Counted from the first letter of the stretch, positions 47,973 through 57,562 are shown. The stretch: 64,000 bases of DNA from Acidobacteriota bacterium (GCA_018268775.1 JAFDVV010000027.1:1820-65819), one strand, 5' to 3'. A program made the numbers and translations. Notes: generated by a model not told the origin, from the letters alone.

Positions 47973-50900
47973 CGAAGCTCTCTGTCCGGTGGTTCCGAAG
48001 CTCCGTTCTCTGCGGAGCGCTCGTTGCGCTGCATCTGGCCGCATTCGGCGTGCCTGCGCAGTCTCGCGATCTACGGGACTACTACCACACGGCGTGGTCG
48101 TCGGAGAGTGGGCTGGGCTCGGTCTTCGACATCGGCCAGGCGCAGAATGGTTATCTGTGGCTGACGACATCGAAGGGCGTCTATCGCTTCGATGGCGTGC
48201 GCTTTCAGTCCGTGGGCGAGGTGACGAACGGCGCCATCAAGGACGGCGATGTCGACTCCGCGTTTGCTTCGCCGCGTGGCGGCGTGTGGTTTGTCACGCG
48301 CAGCCAGGGCATGCTGTTCTGGAAGGACTATAAGGTCACGGTCTTCGCGGATCGCCGTTGCACGCCGGGTAGAAGACCTGATGGCATCGCCGAAGATGCG
48401 GACGGTTCGCTCTGGTTTGCCAGCTCGGCCGGGCTCTTCCGCCTGCGTCAGGGAGTGTGCGAGCGAGTACCGCAGAGTCTGGGTTATTCAGGCGGCTACC
48501 CCTCGGCCATCCTGATGGACCGCGCCGGAACGTTGTGGTTGAAGATGCCGTCCGGCGATCTGTTGTATCTCAAACGCAATGCGCCGAAGTTTCAGCGCAA
48601 CGAGGCAGGCTACGGCCCGGTGGCCGGCTTCACGTATCTGCACGACGCGCCTGACGGGGCGGTGTGGCTCACCGACGGTCGCGGCCTGCGCAAGGTCGCG
48701 GGCGGAGCTTCGCAGGACTCCTCCGCGATTGGCCCACGCAGTGCGCAGTCCGGCGACAGGTTCGGCAACTTCACCTTCGACCGGCAGGGAGCGTTGTGGG
48801 CGGCAACCGCCGACGGCGTCGAGCACTTCGAGCACGTCTCTTCGATGCCGATTGGAGCCACCGTCTCAAGAGCATCGGGTGTACGCTTTACCACGCGGCA
48901 GGGTTTCAGCTCCGATGCCATATGGAAGCTGATGGTGGACCGTGAAGACAACCTGTGGGTGGTCACGAACTCCGGCCTCGACAGGCTGAGGAGAGATATC
49001 TTTTCGACGGTTCCGCTTCCCGCGAGCCAGAACTTTCAGATCGGCATTGCGGCGGGCGGGCAGGGCAGTGTGTGGGTGGGCAGTCGAAGTCTTCCTCTGA
49101 CGCACATCGCCGCCGATGGCGGCTTCCGCTCGTTTCCTGAGACGGTGCAATCGCTGATGCTTCAGCGCGACAGACACGGAGACATCTGGTCGTCGGGCAA
49201 GGGCAGAGCATCGCTATGGAAGACCGAAGGCGAGAGGCTGGCCGCCGTGCCCTTCCCGGGCGATGCCACGGAGACCGGTGTCGAACTGGCCGTGGATAAG
49301 AACGACGATCTGTGGTTCGCCACAACCGGCCCGTACGTTCTTCACCGCACGGGAATGGTCTGGAAGAACGAGAACGCGACGCTGGGAAGAAAGCCCGGTG
49401 TCATGGGCACTATGGGTGCCGACGACCATGGCAACGTATGGTTCGCCTTCTCCAACAAGCTGGTGGAGTGGGACGGCGAGAAGTTCAACCGGTTCGAGTT
49501 TCCCGATGGCCCGTTGAATATCTCGGTCGCAACCATCGCCATACACGATGGCCGCGTGTGGATGGGAGGCGCGGGCGGCATCCTTCTATTTCAGGGTGGC
49601 GAGTTTCATCGCGTTCAATGGCAGGACGCCAGCCTTCCAGGCAGGGTCTCGGGAATTGTCGAGACGCCGGAGGGCGACCTGTGGGTGAACGGCTTCTCCG
49701 GCGTTGTTCATGTTCCGGCAGGAGAGCTGCGGCGGTTGATAGCGGACCCGAACTACGCGGTTGCGGCGGAGCGCTTCGATGCGCTCGACGGCCTTCCGGG
49801 GCTGGCGGGCGAGCGCTATCCCGAGCCATCGCTGGTGAGGTCGCCGGAGGGCAGACTGTGGTTTGCAACGACAAAAGAGATCGCGTGGATCGATCCCGCC
49901 GAGCTTGAGAAGCATCGCAACCGTACTCCTCCGCCGGTCGCCATCGACGCAGCGATCGCCAACGGCCGCAACTACATCGGTCCATCGCCGCTTCATTTTC
50001 CCGCGCACATTGAAAACCTTCAGTTCGATTACACGGCGCTCAGCTTGTCGCTTCCCGAACGCGTGCGCTTCCGCTACATGCTTGAGGGCATCGACAACGA
50101 CTGGCAGAGCGCAAGCACGCGGCGGCAGGCCTTCTACACGAATCTGCAACCGGGGCGCTATCGCTTTCGCGTGACCGCCTGCAACAACGACGGCGTGTGG
50201 AACGACCGGGGGACGTATCTCGACTTCGTCATCGATCCGGCATTCTATCAGACGTGGTGGTTCCGCGGCCTTTGCGCGCTTGCTTTGGCGGCGCTGCTCT
50301 GGATGCTCTTGCAGATGCGCATCGATCGTGTGACCTCTCAGTTGCAGTCGCGTCTGGCGGAGCGGTCCGACGAGCGCGAGCGCATCGCCCGCGAGCTGCA
50401 CGACACGCTGCTGCAAAGTCTCTTCGGCGTGATGTTGCAGTTCCATGCGATCGCCGACCGGCTCTCGGCGGAGAACCCGGCGCGACAGGTGCTCTCCGAG
50501 ACGCTCACGCGCGCGGACGCCGTGATGCAGGAGGGCCGCGAGCGCGTCAGAAACCTGCGCGCGCGGCAGAGCGACAGCGGCGCGCTGATCGACGCGCTCT
50601 CCACAACCGGCTACGAGTTGCAGGCGCTCAGACCGGCAAAGTTCCAATTGCAGGTCAAGGGACGTCTGCGGTCTCTGAAGGCCGATATCCAGGAAGAGAT
50701 ACTGCTGATCGGCCGCGAGGCGCTGACGAACGCCTTCGTGCACTCACAGGCGCAGTCGATCGATGTCGATGTCAACTTCCGCCTCCGCCGCCTCGTTCTT
50801 GAGGTGCGGGACGACGGCGTCGGCATCGACGAATCCATTCGGCGCGCATGGGGCCGCGAAGGACACTGGGGCCTGCGCGGCATGAGGGAACGCGCAAACA

Positions 50901-51043
50901 AGATGCGCGCGCGGCTCGAGATTCGTCGCGTCGCAACGGGAGGAACGCGGGTCGAGCTCGCCGTTCCGGGAAGGATCGCATATGCCGGTCAGCGGGGCAT
51001 CGTTCACCGGTTCTGGCAAAGTTTGCGTGATGGAAGAGCGTAG
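47969..51043 (+). CDS. Propeller-type sensor histidine kinase (two-component regulator propeller, Y_Y_Y, HisKA_3)
   Basis: A 1024-residue kinase. Signal sequence; a double beta-propeller of two-component regulator repeats (e.g. YYHTAWSSESGLGSVFDIGQ, GYLWLTTSKGVYRFDG); a Y_Y_Y domain near residues 680-760 (FDYTALSLSLPERVRFRYML); one transmembrane helix (LCALALAALLWMLL); HisKA_3 with RELHDTLLQSLFGV (His811); and an ATPase domain (EALTNAFVHSQA, DDGVGID, GLRGMRERA). The propeller is periplasmic and probably senses carbohydrates. The start is the GTG at 47969, overlapping the preceding stop by 4 nt; TTG 47933 is an alternative. The LuxR-type regulator follows. Confidence 0.87.
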   Translation: MTKLSVRWFRSSVLCGALVALHLAAFGVPAQSRDLRDYYHTAWSSESGLGSVFDIGQAQNGYLWLTTSKGVYRFDGVRFQSVGEVTNGAIKDGDVDSAFASPRGGVWFVTRSQGMLFWKDYKVTVFADRRCTPGRRPDGIAEDADGSLWFASSAGLFRLRQGVCERVPQSLGYSGGYPSAILMDRAGTLWLKMPSGDLLYLKRNAPKFQRNEAGYGPVAGFTYLHDAPDGAVWLTDGRGLRKVAGGASQDSSAIGPRSAQSGDRFGNFTFDRQGALWAATADGVEHFEHVSSMPIGATVSRASGVRFTTRQGFSSDAIWKLMVDREDNLWVVTNSGLDRLRRDIFSTVPLPASQNFQIGIAAGGQGSVWVGSRSLPLTHIAADGGFRSFPETVQSLMLQRDRHGDIWSSGKGRASLWKTEGERLAAVPFPGDATETGVELAVDKNDDLWFATTGPYVLHRTGMVWKNENATLGRKPGVMGTMGADDHGNVWFAFSNKLVEWDGEKFNRFEFPDGPLNISVATIAIHDGRVWMGGAGGILLFQGGEFHRVQWQDASLPGRVSGIVETPEGDLWVNGFSGVVHVPAGELRRLIADPNYAVAAERFDALDGLPGLAGERYPEPSLVRSPEGRLWFATTKEIAWIDPAELEKHRNRTPPPVAIDAAIANGRNYIGPSPLHFPAHIENLQFDYTALSLSLPERVRFRYMLEGIDNDWQSASTRRQAFYTNLQPGRYRFRVTACNNDGVWNDRGTYLDFVIDPAFYQTWWFRGLCALALAALLWMLLQMRIDRVTSQLQSRLAERSDERERIARELHDTLLQSLFGVMLQFHAIADRLSAENPARQVLSETLTRADAVMQEGRERVRNLRARQSDSGALIDALSTTGYELQALRPAKFQLQVKGRLRSLKADIQEEILLIGREALTNAFVHSQAQSIDVDVNFRLRRLVLEVRDDGVGIDESIRRAWGREGHWGLRGMRERANKMRARLEIRRVATGGTRVELAVPGRIAYAGQRGIVHRFWQSLRDGRA

Positions 51044-51142
51044 CGCCGCTAAAGACGCCTCAGTTGGCAACCCTTTCGGGTCGCACAACCTCTCCGGTGG
51101 GGCATTAGAATCGAGCGGGGCGAAGGCGGAAGCATAAAGCGT

Positions 51143-51790
51143 TTGCCGGGTATTGGAGTGGAACAGACAACGACAATCCGTGTGATGATCGCCGACGACC
51201 ATCCGATGATCCGCGACGGCCTGTCGATGGCTATACGCGCCCAGCCCGACATGGAACTGGTTGCCGAAGCCACAGGCGGCCAGGAGGCCGTGCGTCTGTT
51301 CCGCGAGCACAAGCCCGACGTGACGCTGATGGACCTGATGATGCCCGACCTCAACGGCATCGATGCCATTGCCCGCATCCGCGAAGGCTTTCCCATGGCG
51401 CGGATCATCGTGCTGACGACCTACTCCGGCGACATACAGGCGGCGCGCGCTTTGAAGGCGGGGGCCTCCGGCTATCTGCTCAAAAGCATGTTGAGCACTG
51501 AGCTGGTGGATACGATCCGCCGCGTGCACATGGGGCAGCGAAGGATCCAGCCGGAGATCGCCACCGAGATCGCATCGCATATGGACGCCGATCATCTGAG
51601 CGAACGCGAGGTCGAGGTGTTGAAGGCGGTCGCAACCGGAAGCTCCAACAAGCAGGTTGGCACGATGCTCGGCATCTCCGAGGACACGGTCAAGGGGCAC
51701 ATGAAGAACGTCCTCGCCAAGCTGAAGGCGAACGACCGCACCCACGCCGTGCTGATCGCGCTGAAACGCGGTTATCTCAAGCAGGAGTAA
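51143..51790 (+). CDS. NarL/LuxR-type response regulator
   Basis: A 215-residue regulator. Receiver domain with the acidic pair MIADDHPMIRDG, phospho-acceptor in TLMDLMMPDLNG (Asp64 with the TTG start) and the Lys in GYLLKSML. The C-terminal HTH starts LSEREVEVLKAVATGSSNKQVGTMLGISEDTVKGHMKNV. It directly follows the propeller kinase by 99 nt and is its likely partner. The TTG at 51143 follows GGCGGAAG; GTG 51158 is another possible start. Target genes are not indicated by the sequence. Confidence 0.87.
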   Translation: MPGIGVEQTTTIRVMIADDHPMIRDGLSMAIRAQPDMELVAEATGGQEAVRLFREHKPDVTLMDLMMPDLNGIDAIARIREGFPMARIIVLTTYSGDIQAARALKAGASGYLLKSMLSTELVDTIRRVHMGQRRIQPEIATEIASHMDADHLSEREVEVLKAVATGSSNKQVGTMLGISEDTVKGHMKNVLAKLKANDRTHAVLIALKRGYLKQE

Positions 51791-51801
51791 GGCTCGCTCG
51801 A

Positions 51802-51947
51802 TAGTGGGGTCATTCGAAATCCAAGGCGTTAAGACGTCATTCTGAGCCGAAGGCGAAGAATCCCTGTAGTTCAATCCCGATATAGCGCAATAATGCTGAG
51901 ATTCTTCGCTACGCTCAGAATGACGGCCAATAACCAAACTGCCCGCG
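51802..51947. repeat. Eroded MITE-like element with family A core
   Basis: Family A inverted arms, GTCATTCTGAGCC (51836) to CGCTCAGAATGAC (ending 51924), inside partly degraded outer ends: TAGTGGGGTCATTCG (51802-51816) and CCAAACTGCCCGC near 51934. It lies between the response regulator and the MFS gene. Confidence 0.7.
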
Positions 51948-52018
51948 ATGCGTGGCTAATTTGTATGGGGAACGGTATCCTTGCGGCTGAAGATTCTCGC
52001 CGAGGTCACGCGCCGTCA

Positions 52019-53347
52019 ATGCAGCAAGCCGCTCCTGAAGAAAGATTCGCATCCGGTGCTGCGACATCCGGCATTCCTCGACGCCGCTGGCGCATTGCGT
52101 GGCTGCTTGGCATCGGCGTGCTGGTCAATTACTTCGATCGCGTCAATCTCTCGGTCTCGCATGCCGCGCTGGTGACGGCCTTCGGAATCTCCGACATCGC
52201 CTTCGGCTATCTGTCGGCGGCTTATAACTGGACCTACGCGCTCTGCCAGCTTCCAGTCGGCGTGCTGCTCGATCGCTTCGGCGTGCGCAAGGTGGGGCGC
52301 ATCAGCGCGTTCATGTGGAGCGTTGCCTCGCTGCTCGCCGCTGCCTCTCCAAACATCGGCTCGCTGTTTGGCGCGCGTCTGCTGCTGGGAGTCGGCGAAG
52401 CGCCCACCTTTCCCGCGAATGCGAAGGCGACAGGCTACTGGTTTCCAGCAGAGGAGCGCGGCATGGCGACGGCCATCTTCGACGCCGCGGCAAAGTTCGC
52501 CTCCGCGCTGGGAGTGCCGCTGCTGGGCGTCATCCTGATCAAGGCAGGCTGGCGGTGGAGCTTCTTCCTCACCGGTCTCGTCAGTCTGCTGTACTTCTTC
52601 GCCTTCTACAAGCTCTACCGCGATCCCAGCGACGATCCCGAGCTGAGCGGCATCGAGAAGAGGCACATCGCCGGGCCCGTCTCCTCCGAGTGGACCCCGC
52701 TGGAGACCGAGCCTGAGCGCCGCGTGGGCCTTGGATACCTGCTGAGCCGCCGCAAGGTCATCGGACTCTCGCTCGGCTTCGGCTCCTACAACTACGTCTT
52801 CTATCTGCTGCTGACGTGGCTGCCCAGCTATCTCTCCAGCGAGCTTGGCATCGACCTGCTGCACTCGTTTCTCTACACCGGCGTGCCGTGGCTCTTCGCC
52901 ACATTCACCGACGTGCTCGGAGGCTGGTCCGCCGACAAACTGATCAAGCGCGGCTACGATGCGAGCAACGTGCGCAAGGCGTACCTGATCGGAGGCCTGA
53001 CGTGCGGGTTGGGAATCATCGGCACAGCGTACTCGCATTCGGCGATGCAGGCGCTGCTCTGGATCAGCATCTCGCTCGGCGGCCTGTCGGCGGCGGCACC
53101 CGTGGGCTGGTCGGTTCCGTCGATCATCGCGCCGCGCGGAAGCGTGGGCTCGGTGGGCGGAATCATCAACTTCTCGAATCAATTGTCGGGGATCTTCGCG
53201 CCGGTTGTGACGGGATACATCGTGGCCATCACGCACTCGTATGCGTGGGCGTTCTGGATCGCGGCGATCTACCTGCTCGTCGGCATCGCCGGCTACATCT
53301 TTCTGCTTGGCCGCATCGAGCAGATCGAAGCGCCGGCGGTTGGTTGA
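52019..53347 (+). CDS. MFS transporter, anion:cation symporter type
   Basis: A 442-residue inner-membrane carrier with about twelve transmembrane segments and the signature VNYFDRVNLSVSH typical of the glucarate/hexuronate/phthalate branch of the ACS family. VGVLLDRFGVRKVGR is the cytosolic MFS loop motif. The ATG at 52019 is chosen because it gives a short hydrophilic start; the open frame extends into repeat sequence. It probably imports an organic or sugar acid. The upstream MITE separates it from the two-component genes. Confidence 0.85.
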   Translation: MQQAAPEERFASGAATSGIPRRRWRIAWLLGIGVLVNYFDRVNLSVSHAALVTAFGISDIAFGYLSAAYNWTYALCQLPVGVLLDRFGVRKVGRISAFMWSVASLLAAASPNIGSLFGARLLLGVGEAPTFPANAKATGYWFPAEERGMATAIFDAAAKFASALGVPLLGVILIKAGWRWSFFLTGLVSLLYFFAFYKLYRDPSDDPELSGIEKRHIAGPVSSEWTPLETEPERRVGLGYLLSRRKVIGLSLGFGSYNYVFYLLLTWLPSYLSSELGIDLLHSFLYTGVPWLFATFTDVLGGWSADKLIKRGYDASNVRKAYLIGGLTCGLGIIGTAYSHSAMQALLWISISLGGLSAAAPVGWSVPSIIAPRGSVGSVGGIINFSNQLSGIFAPVVTGYIVAITHSYAWAFWIAAIYLLVGIAGYIFLLGRIEQIEAPAVG

Positions 53348-53426
53348 GAAGGCAGATGTCCAGTTTTTTCATCCCGTCGTCCTCTGTTTTCATCCGGTCA
53401 TGCTGTTGCCACCCGTAGCCGTTGTT

Positions 53427-53517
53427 GTCATTCCGTAGCGTAGCGGGGGATCTGCTTCTGTTGTCGTCGCGACGGATTGCGAAAGCAGATTCCTCCGCTA
53501 CGCTGCGGAATGACAAA
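53427..53517. repeat. Family B palindromic element
   Basis: GTCATTCCGTAGCGTAGCGG at the left and CCGCTACGCTGCGGAATGAC at the right, with GATCTGCTT/AAGCAGATTC nearer the centre. A complete palindrome between the MFS gene and the propeller gene, which converge on it. Confidence 0.75.
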
Positions 53518-53530
53518 CACAGGGAATGTA

Positions 53531-54676
53531 TCAGCGCTTCAGGGCGCCGGGGCGGAGCTTGCCGATGCGGCCTTTGGGGCCTACGACGAAGGGAAGCGAG
53601 AGGGCGTTCCAGTTTTCGTCGGCGTCGGGTGCGTCTTGTGCCGAGGGCTTGAGGGCGCTCCAATTGCGGCCGTCGTCGCGGGAGATGTCGGTACCGTTGG
53701 GTCCGACCGTGATCCAGGTTTTGCTGGCAGCGTCGTAGGCTACGGCGCTGCGGTAGCCGTGGGGTGGAGTTTGAGCTATCGACCAAGTCTGGCCACTATC
53801 GGTGCTGTATGAAGAAGTTCCGGTAGGGTCGTCAGCACGAGAGTAGTCGCCACCGACCGCGACAAGTTGATCATCGTTAGCTGCGGCCAATGAAAAGACG
53901 CCGGCTGTAGAGAGATCGCCTCTGATTGGAACCTCGACGGAGGCCCACTGTCGATGCCCCCAATCGGAGCACTGCGGAAGATTATCGTAGAAGCGTAAGA
54001 CTCGCGCGCCGCCTGGCCCACTTGTTCCAAACCATGCAATCGAGTAAGTGCAGGGCGCATTGAATGTGCGTCTCTGAGCGCTGGTGTGTGACCTGGGCGC
54101 AAGCGCAATTGCTGAATTGCTTGCAGCGAATGCACCGCGCCCGGTCGACTCTCTCGGAGCGGACTGGTTTGTCTCCTGCCCGTCGCTTGAGGGGCCCAGA
54201 AAGGAGACTGAATCTCCGCCGTCACTTATCTCCGCCACAACGAAACGATTTTGAACCGGATCGCCAAAGAGCCAACCTCGATCACTGTCGTACATTTGCA
54301 GAGTGTCCCAAAAGCCATCTTTGTCCGGATTCGTAAGCAACAGCTTCCACGTCTTGCAACCATCGGTGGTCTTGTAGAGCCGCGAGAGGTCGCCTTTGCC
54401 GGAGGACATAACGATGGCGGCGTTCTGGTCGAAGGCCTGGATGCCGCGAAAGTCTAGTTTTTCAGCACCAGGCGGTGTGGTGCAGCGCTGCCATGTCTTG
54501 CCGTCGTCGGTGGTGCGAAGGATGGTACCCTCAGTTCCGCTGGCCCACGCGATGCCATTGCCAACGGAGTGGATGCCGCGGAAGCTGGCGGTGGAGTGCG
54601 AGTCCTGTAGCTCGAACTGGGCCTGTGCGGTGGCAGTGAGGATGAGAGCTGCGGCAAGGGTGACGAGTGAGCGCAT
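53531..54676 (-). CDS. Secreted HCF136/BNR-like beta-propeller protein
   Basis: A 381-residue protein with a signal peptide (LVTLAAALILTATAQAQ) and Asp-box-type repeats: ILRTTDDGKTWQRC, RLYKTTDGCKTWKLL, SYSTDSGQTWSIAQ and DISRDDGRNWSAL, typical of the HCF136/YCF48 or sialidase-like propeller. The start is ATG 54676. Function is unknown; related propellers act as assembly factors or glycan binders. The gene is bounded by family B repeats on both sides. Confidence 0.8.
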   Translation of the reverse strand: MRSLVTLAAALILTATAQAQFELQDSHSTASFRGIHSVGNGIAWASGTEGTILRTTDDGKTWQRCTTPPGAEKLDFRGIQAFDQNAAIVMSSGKGDLSRLYKTTDGCKTWKLLLTNPDKDGFWDTLQMYDSDRGWLFGDPVQNRFVVAEISDGGDSVSFLGPSSDGQETNQSAPRESTGRGAFAASNSAIALAPRSHTSAQRRTFNAPCTYSIAWFGTSGPGGARVLRFYDNLPQCSDWGHRQWASVEVPIRGDLSTAGVFSLAAANDDQLVAVGGDYSRADDPTGTSSYSTDSGQTWSIAQTPPHGYRSAVAYDAASKTWITVGPNGTDISRDDGRNWSALKPSAQDAPDADENWNALSLPFVVGPKGRIGKLRPGALKR

Positions 54677-54716
54677 CTTGCCAGCGAGGATAACAGGGTG
54701 ACGGCCCGAATCATTC

Positions 54717-54966
54717 TCATCCCGCAGCGCAGCCTGTTTGTCCATCCCGCAGCGCAGCCTGTTTGTCCATCCGGCAGCGCAGTCTGTTTCTCATCCGGCA
54801 GCGTAGTCTGTTTGTCATCCCGTAGCGTAGCGAAGGGATCTGCTTTTCGTCGCGAGCGTCAGCTACGGGATCAGAAGCAGATTCCTTCGCTACGCTACGG
54901 AATGACAAACAATTCGCTGCGCTACGGAATGACAAACAATACGCTGCGCTGCGGACTGACAACGAA
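54717..54966. repeat. Nested palindrome: tandem family B units on both arms
   Basis: The left arm has four contiguous units of 24-25 bp, each close to ATCCCGCAGCGCAGCCTG plus TTTGTC (starts 54719, 54744, 54769, 54793), then a core with GATCTGCTTTTCG and AGAAGCAGATTCC. The right arm has three inverted units of about 27 bp (CGCTGCGCTACGGAATGAC type) ending near 54966. No unique spacers occur between units. It fills most of the 326-nt gap 54677-55002; nothing else is visible there. Confidence 0.8.
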
Positions 54967-55002
54967 CAAGGAGTGACGGGAGAAAGATGGGGTGAATCCG
55001 GA

Positions 55003-56073
55003 CTATCGAATCTGCACCAGCTCCTGCGAACCGCCGCCGTGCGACGGGCCCGGAGTGACCGAACCGCCGTTCTGCGGCGCGCGCCAGAAGTCGATGAAGC
55101 TCACCTGGTGGACGCAACTGATGGTGCAGCTTGGAGCGCAGGATTTCTCCGTGAGGAACTCGCGCTTGACGTCCTCGGTGGTGTAGTCGGCCAGCGGAAT
55201 CGCGGGATAGCCGCGCTGCTGGCTGCAATAGTGCACCAGGCCGTTCTCGCAGACGTAGAGGTAGCGTCCGCCGGCGCGGCAGCGCCAGTTGTTGGTAGTC
55301 CCGTTGGCGATGGCTTCCTGAAAGTGGTTGAAGCGCGAGTAGCTGCGGCGCGTCATCGAACGCACCTTGTCCCAAACCTTGCGCTCGGCCTCGCCCAGCG
55401 GCTTCAACTGTCCGGTGCCGTCGTGGATGATGCCGATCGTCGTGCTGAAGCCCATGGAGAGCGCGCGTTCGCTCACGACGCGGGCATCGTCCGGATTGGC
55501 GATGCCGCCGCCGACCACCGAGTTGATGTTCACGTGGAAGTCGGCGTGTTCGGCCAGCATCTGGAGCTTCTTGTCCAACACCTTGAGGCTCTTCTTCGAG
55601 ACCTCATCGGGCATGACGTTGTCGATCGAGATCTGCATGTGATCGAGACCGGCCTTGTTCAACCGCTCGATGCGGTCGGGCATCAGCAGGTAGCCGTTGG
55701 TGATCATGCCGGCGATCGCGCCCGTCCTGCGAATACGCGCGATGATCTGGTCCAGTTCCGGGTGCAACAGAGGCTCGCCGCCGGAGATGGTGATGACGCT
55801 CGTTCCCAGCCGCCCCAGATGGTCGATGCGGCGCAGCATCTCGTCCACGGGCACAGGGTCGGAGTGATCGTCGTACTCGTTGCAGTAGGTGCAGGAGAGG
55901 TTGCAACGGCGCATGGGCACAATCTGCGCCATGTACGGGTGGTCCGTCGAAGCGACGGCCGAAGCGATCGACTCGATCTCGCGCGCCAGGCGGTTTGCGG
56001 CCTTAAGACGTCGAGAGAGGGTCATCTTGCGCTTCACTGGAGGAGTGGAAAGAGAGGACATATCGCCAGACAT
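55003..56073 (-). CDS. Radical SAM protein with a cysteine-rich C-terminal region
   Basis: A 356-residue enzyme with the radical-SAM [4Fe-4S] motif CNLSCTYC near residue 57, SGGEPLLHPELD (SAM-binding GGE) near 97 and the strand NGYLLMPDRIE. The C-terminal third has further cysteines in WRCRAGGRYLYVCENGLVHYCSQQRG and CAPSCTISCVHQ, which could hold auxiliary clusters of a SPASM or twitch type. No precursor peptide is evident beside it. The start is uncertain (ATG 56073, 56061 or 56025). It is divergent from the methyltransferase gene, with a 232-nt gap that holds promoters but no other recognised signal. Confidence 0.82.
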   Translation of the reverse strand: MSGDMSSLSTPPVKRKMTLSRRLKAANRLAREIESIASAVASTDHPYMAQIVPMRRCNLSCTYCNEYDDHSDPVPVDEMLRRIDHLGRLGTSVITISGGEPLLHPELDQIIARIRRTGAIAGMITNGYLLMPDRIERLNKAGLDHMQISIDNVMPDEVSKKSLKVLDKKLQMLAEHADFHVNINSVVGGGIANPDDARVVSERALSMGFSTTIGIIHDGTGQLKPLGEAERKVWDKVRSMTRRSYSRFNHFQEAIANGTTNNWRCRAGGRYLYVCENGLVHYCSQQRGYPAIPLADYTTEDVKREFLTEKSCAPSCTISCVHQVSFIDFWRAPQNGGSVTPGPSHGGGSQELVQIR

Positions 56074-56305
56074 CAGTATATCGGACGCGCGGAGGCGGAT
56101 TCGGGACGCCGAGCCAACCTATTGAAAACATGGAGGCCTCACCCTCGCGCAGTGCGGACGTGGCAGTCGTTGTCTCCCGCCTGGACAGGCGGATTGGAGA
56201 CGCCGAAGACGCGCTTGCCAACGGATGTTTGCCGGTAGCAGGATAAAGACCTGAAGAATCCGGGCCCGGACTGTCCTGCGCCCGACTGGCGCAGCGGAGG
56301 AAGCC

Positions 56306-57379
56306 ATGGCTGCAGCCGCATCTCCCCTGAACGAAACCAAGCTCAACGCCTTTATGAACCAGGCCGTTATGGATATGGGTGCCGCCATGCACGCCGCGCT
56401 CGTCATCATCGGCGACAAACTCGGGCTCTATAAAGCCATGGCAGGCGCTGGCCCTATGACCGCGAAGCAACTGGCTGCAAAGACGAAGACCAACGAGCGC
56501 TACGTCCGCGAGTGGCTCAACGCCAACGCCGCCAGCGGCTACCTGACCTACGATGCGGGTTCGAAGACCTATACCCTGCCGCCGGAGCAGGCCTTCGCGC
56601 TTGCCGTCGACGACTCCCCCGCCTTTCTGCCCGGGGCCTTTCAGATCATCGGTGCCATCATGCGCGACGAGCCTGTCATCACCGACGCCTTCCGCACCGG
56701 GCGCGGCGTCGGCTGGCACGAACACGATACAGAGCTCTTTCAGGGGACGGAACGCTTCTTCCGGCCCAACTACGCCGCCAACCTCATCTCGCAGTGGATC
56801 CCGTCGCTCACCGGCGTTGAGGCAAAGCTGAAATCGGGGATTCGCGTCGCCGATGTCGGCTGCGGACATGGCTCCTCCACCATCCTGATGGCGAAGGCGT
56901 TTCCCAACTCGACCTTCGTTGGGTTCGACTATCACCCTGCATCGATCGAATGGGCCGCGAAGACGGCGAAGGAGGCAGGGCTGGGCGATCGCATCTCCTT
57001 CGAGATCGCCACAGCCAAGACTTACCCCGGCAAGGGCTACGGCTTTGTCACGTTCTTCGACTGCCTGCACGACATGGGCGACCCCGCAGGCGCGGCAAAA
57101 CATGTGCGCTCTTCGCTCGCGGCTGGAGGCTCGTGGATGATCGTCGAGCCCTTCGCCAACGACAACGTGGAAGACAACCTGAATCCCGTTGGCCGTATCT
57201 TCTACTCGGCCTCGACCATGCTCTGCACACCCGCATCGTGCTCGCAGGAGGTAGGACTGGCGCTGGGAGCGCAGGCAGGAGAGACGCGTCTGCGCGAGGT
57301 GGTCACGGAGGGAGGCTTCAAGACCTTCCGCCGCGCGGCGCAGACACCCTTCAACCTTGTGTTTGAAGCGAGGGCGTGA
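56306..57379 (+). CDS. SAM-dependent class I methyltransferase with N-terminal winged helix
   Basis: A 357-residue enzyme. An N-terminal dimerisation/winged-helix domain (MTAKQLAAKTKTNERYVREWLNAN, near residues 50-75) is followed by a Rossmann methyltransferase fold with SAM motif I, VADVGCGHGSS near 180, FVGFDYHP and FDCLHDMGDP. This resembles O-methyltransferase-like proteins of the Rv2258c type; substrate unknown. The gene is preceded by a short leader, and a repeat at 57400 follows. Confidence 0.8.
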   Translation: MAAAASPLNETKLNAFMNQAVMDMGAAMHAALVIIGDKLGLYKAMAGAGPMTAKQLAAKTKTNERYVREWLNANAASGYLTYDAGSKTYTLPPEQAFALAVDDSPAFLPGAFQIIGAIMRDEPVITDAFRTGRGVGWHEHDTELFQGTERFFRPNYAANLISQWIPSLTGVEAKLKSGIRVADVGCGHGSSTILMAKAFPNSTFVGFDYHPASIEWAAKTAKEAGLGDRISFEIATAKTYPGKGYGFVTFFDCLHDMGDPAGAAKHVRSSLAAGGSWMIVEPFANDNVEDNLNPVGRIFYSASTMLCTPASCSQEVGLALGAQAGETRLREVVTEGGFKTFRRAAQTPFNLVFEARA

Positions 57380-57399
57380 AGCTCACCCTACCTCTGCTC

Positions 57400-57470
57400 G
57401 TCATTCTGAGGCGAACGGGGTCCCCGGCCAGCTTGCTGGCTGGGGCAGGCAGGCGAAGAATCCCTGTCGT
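57400..57470. repeat. Family A element with an inserted hairpin
   Basis: GTCATTCTGAGGCGAACGGG, then an inserted GC-rich hairpin (CCCCGGCCAGC, TT, GCTGGCTGGGG), then AGGCGAAGAATCCCTG. The hairpin splits the repeat arm, suggesting that one mobile element entered another. Confidence 0.6.
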
Positions 57471-57562
57471 TGTGCCGCCACGAACGCCAGGGATGATCGC
57501 GCCTTACGCTGTACCATGGTGATCGACACAGCCTGACTGCCACCGAAAGTCGAGACCCTTTT

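Noticed and set aside
54717..54966. CRISPR array
   Set aside because: Units are contiguous without spacers and reverse direction in the middle; no cas genes are nearby.
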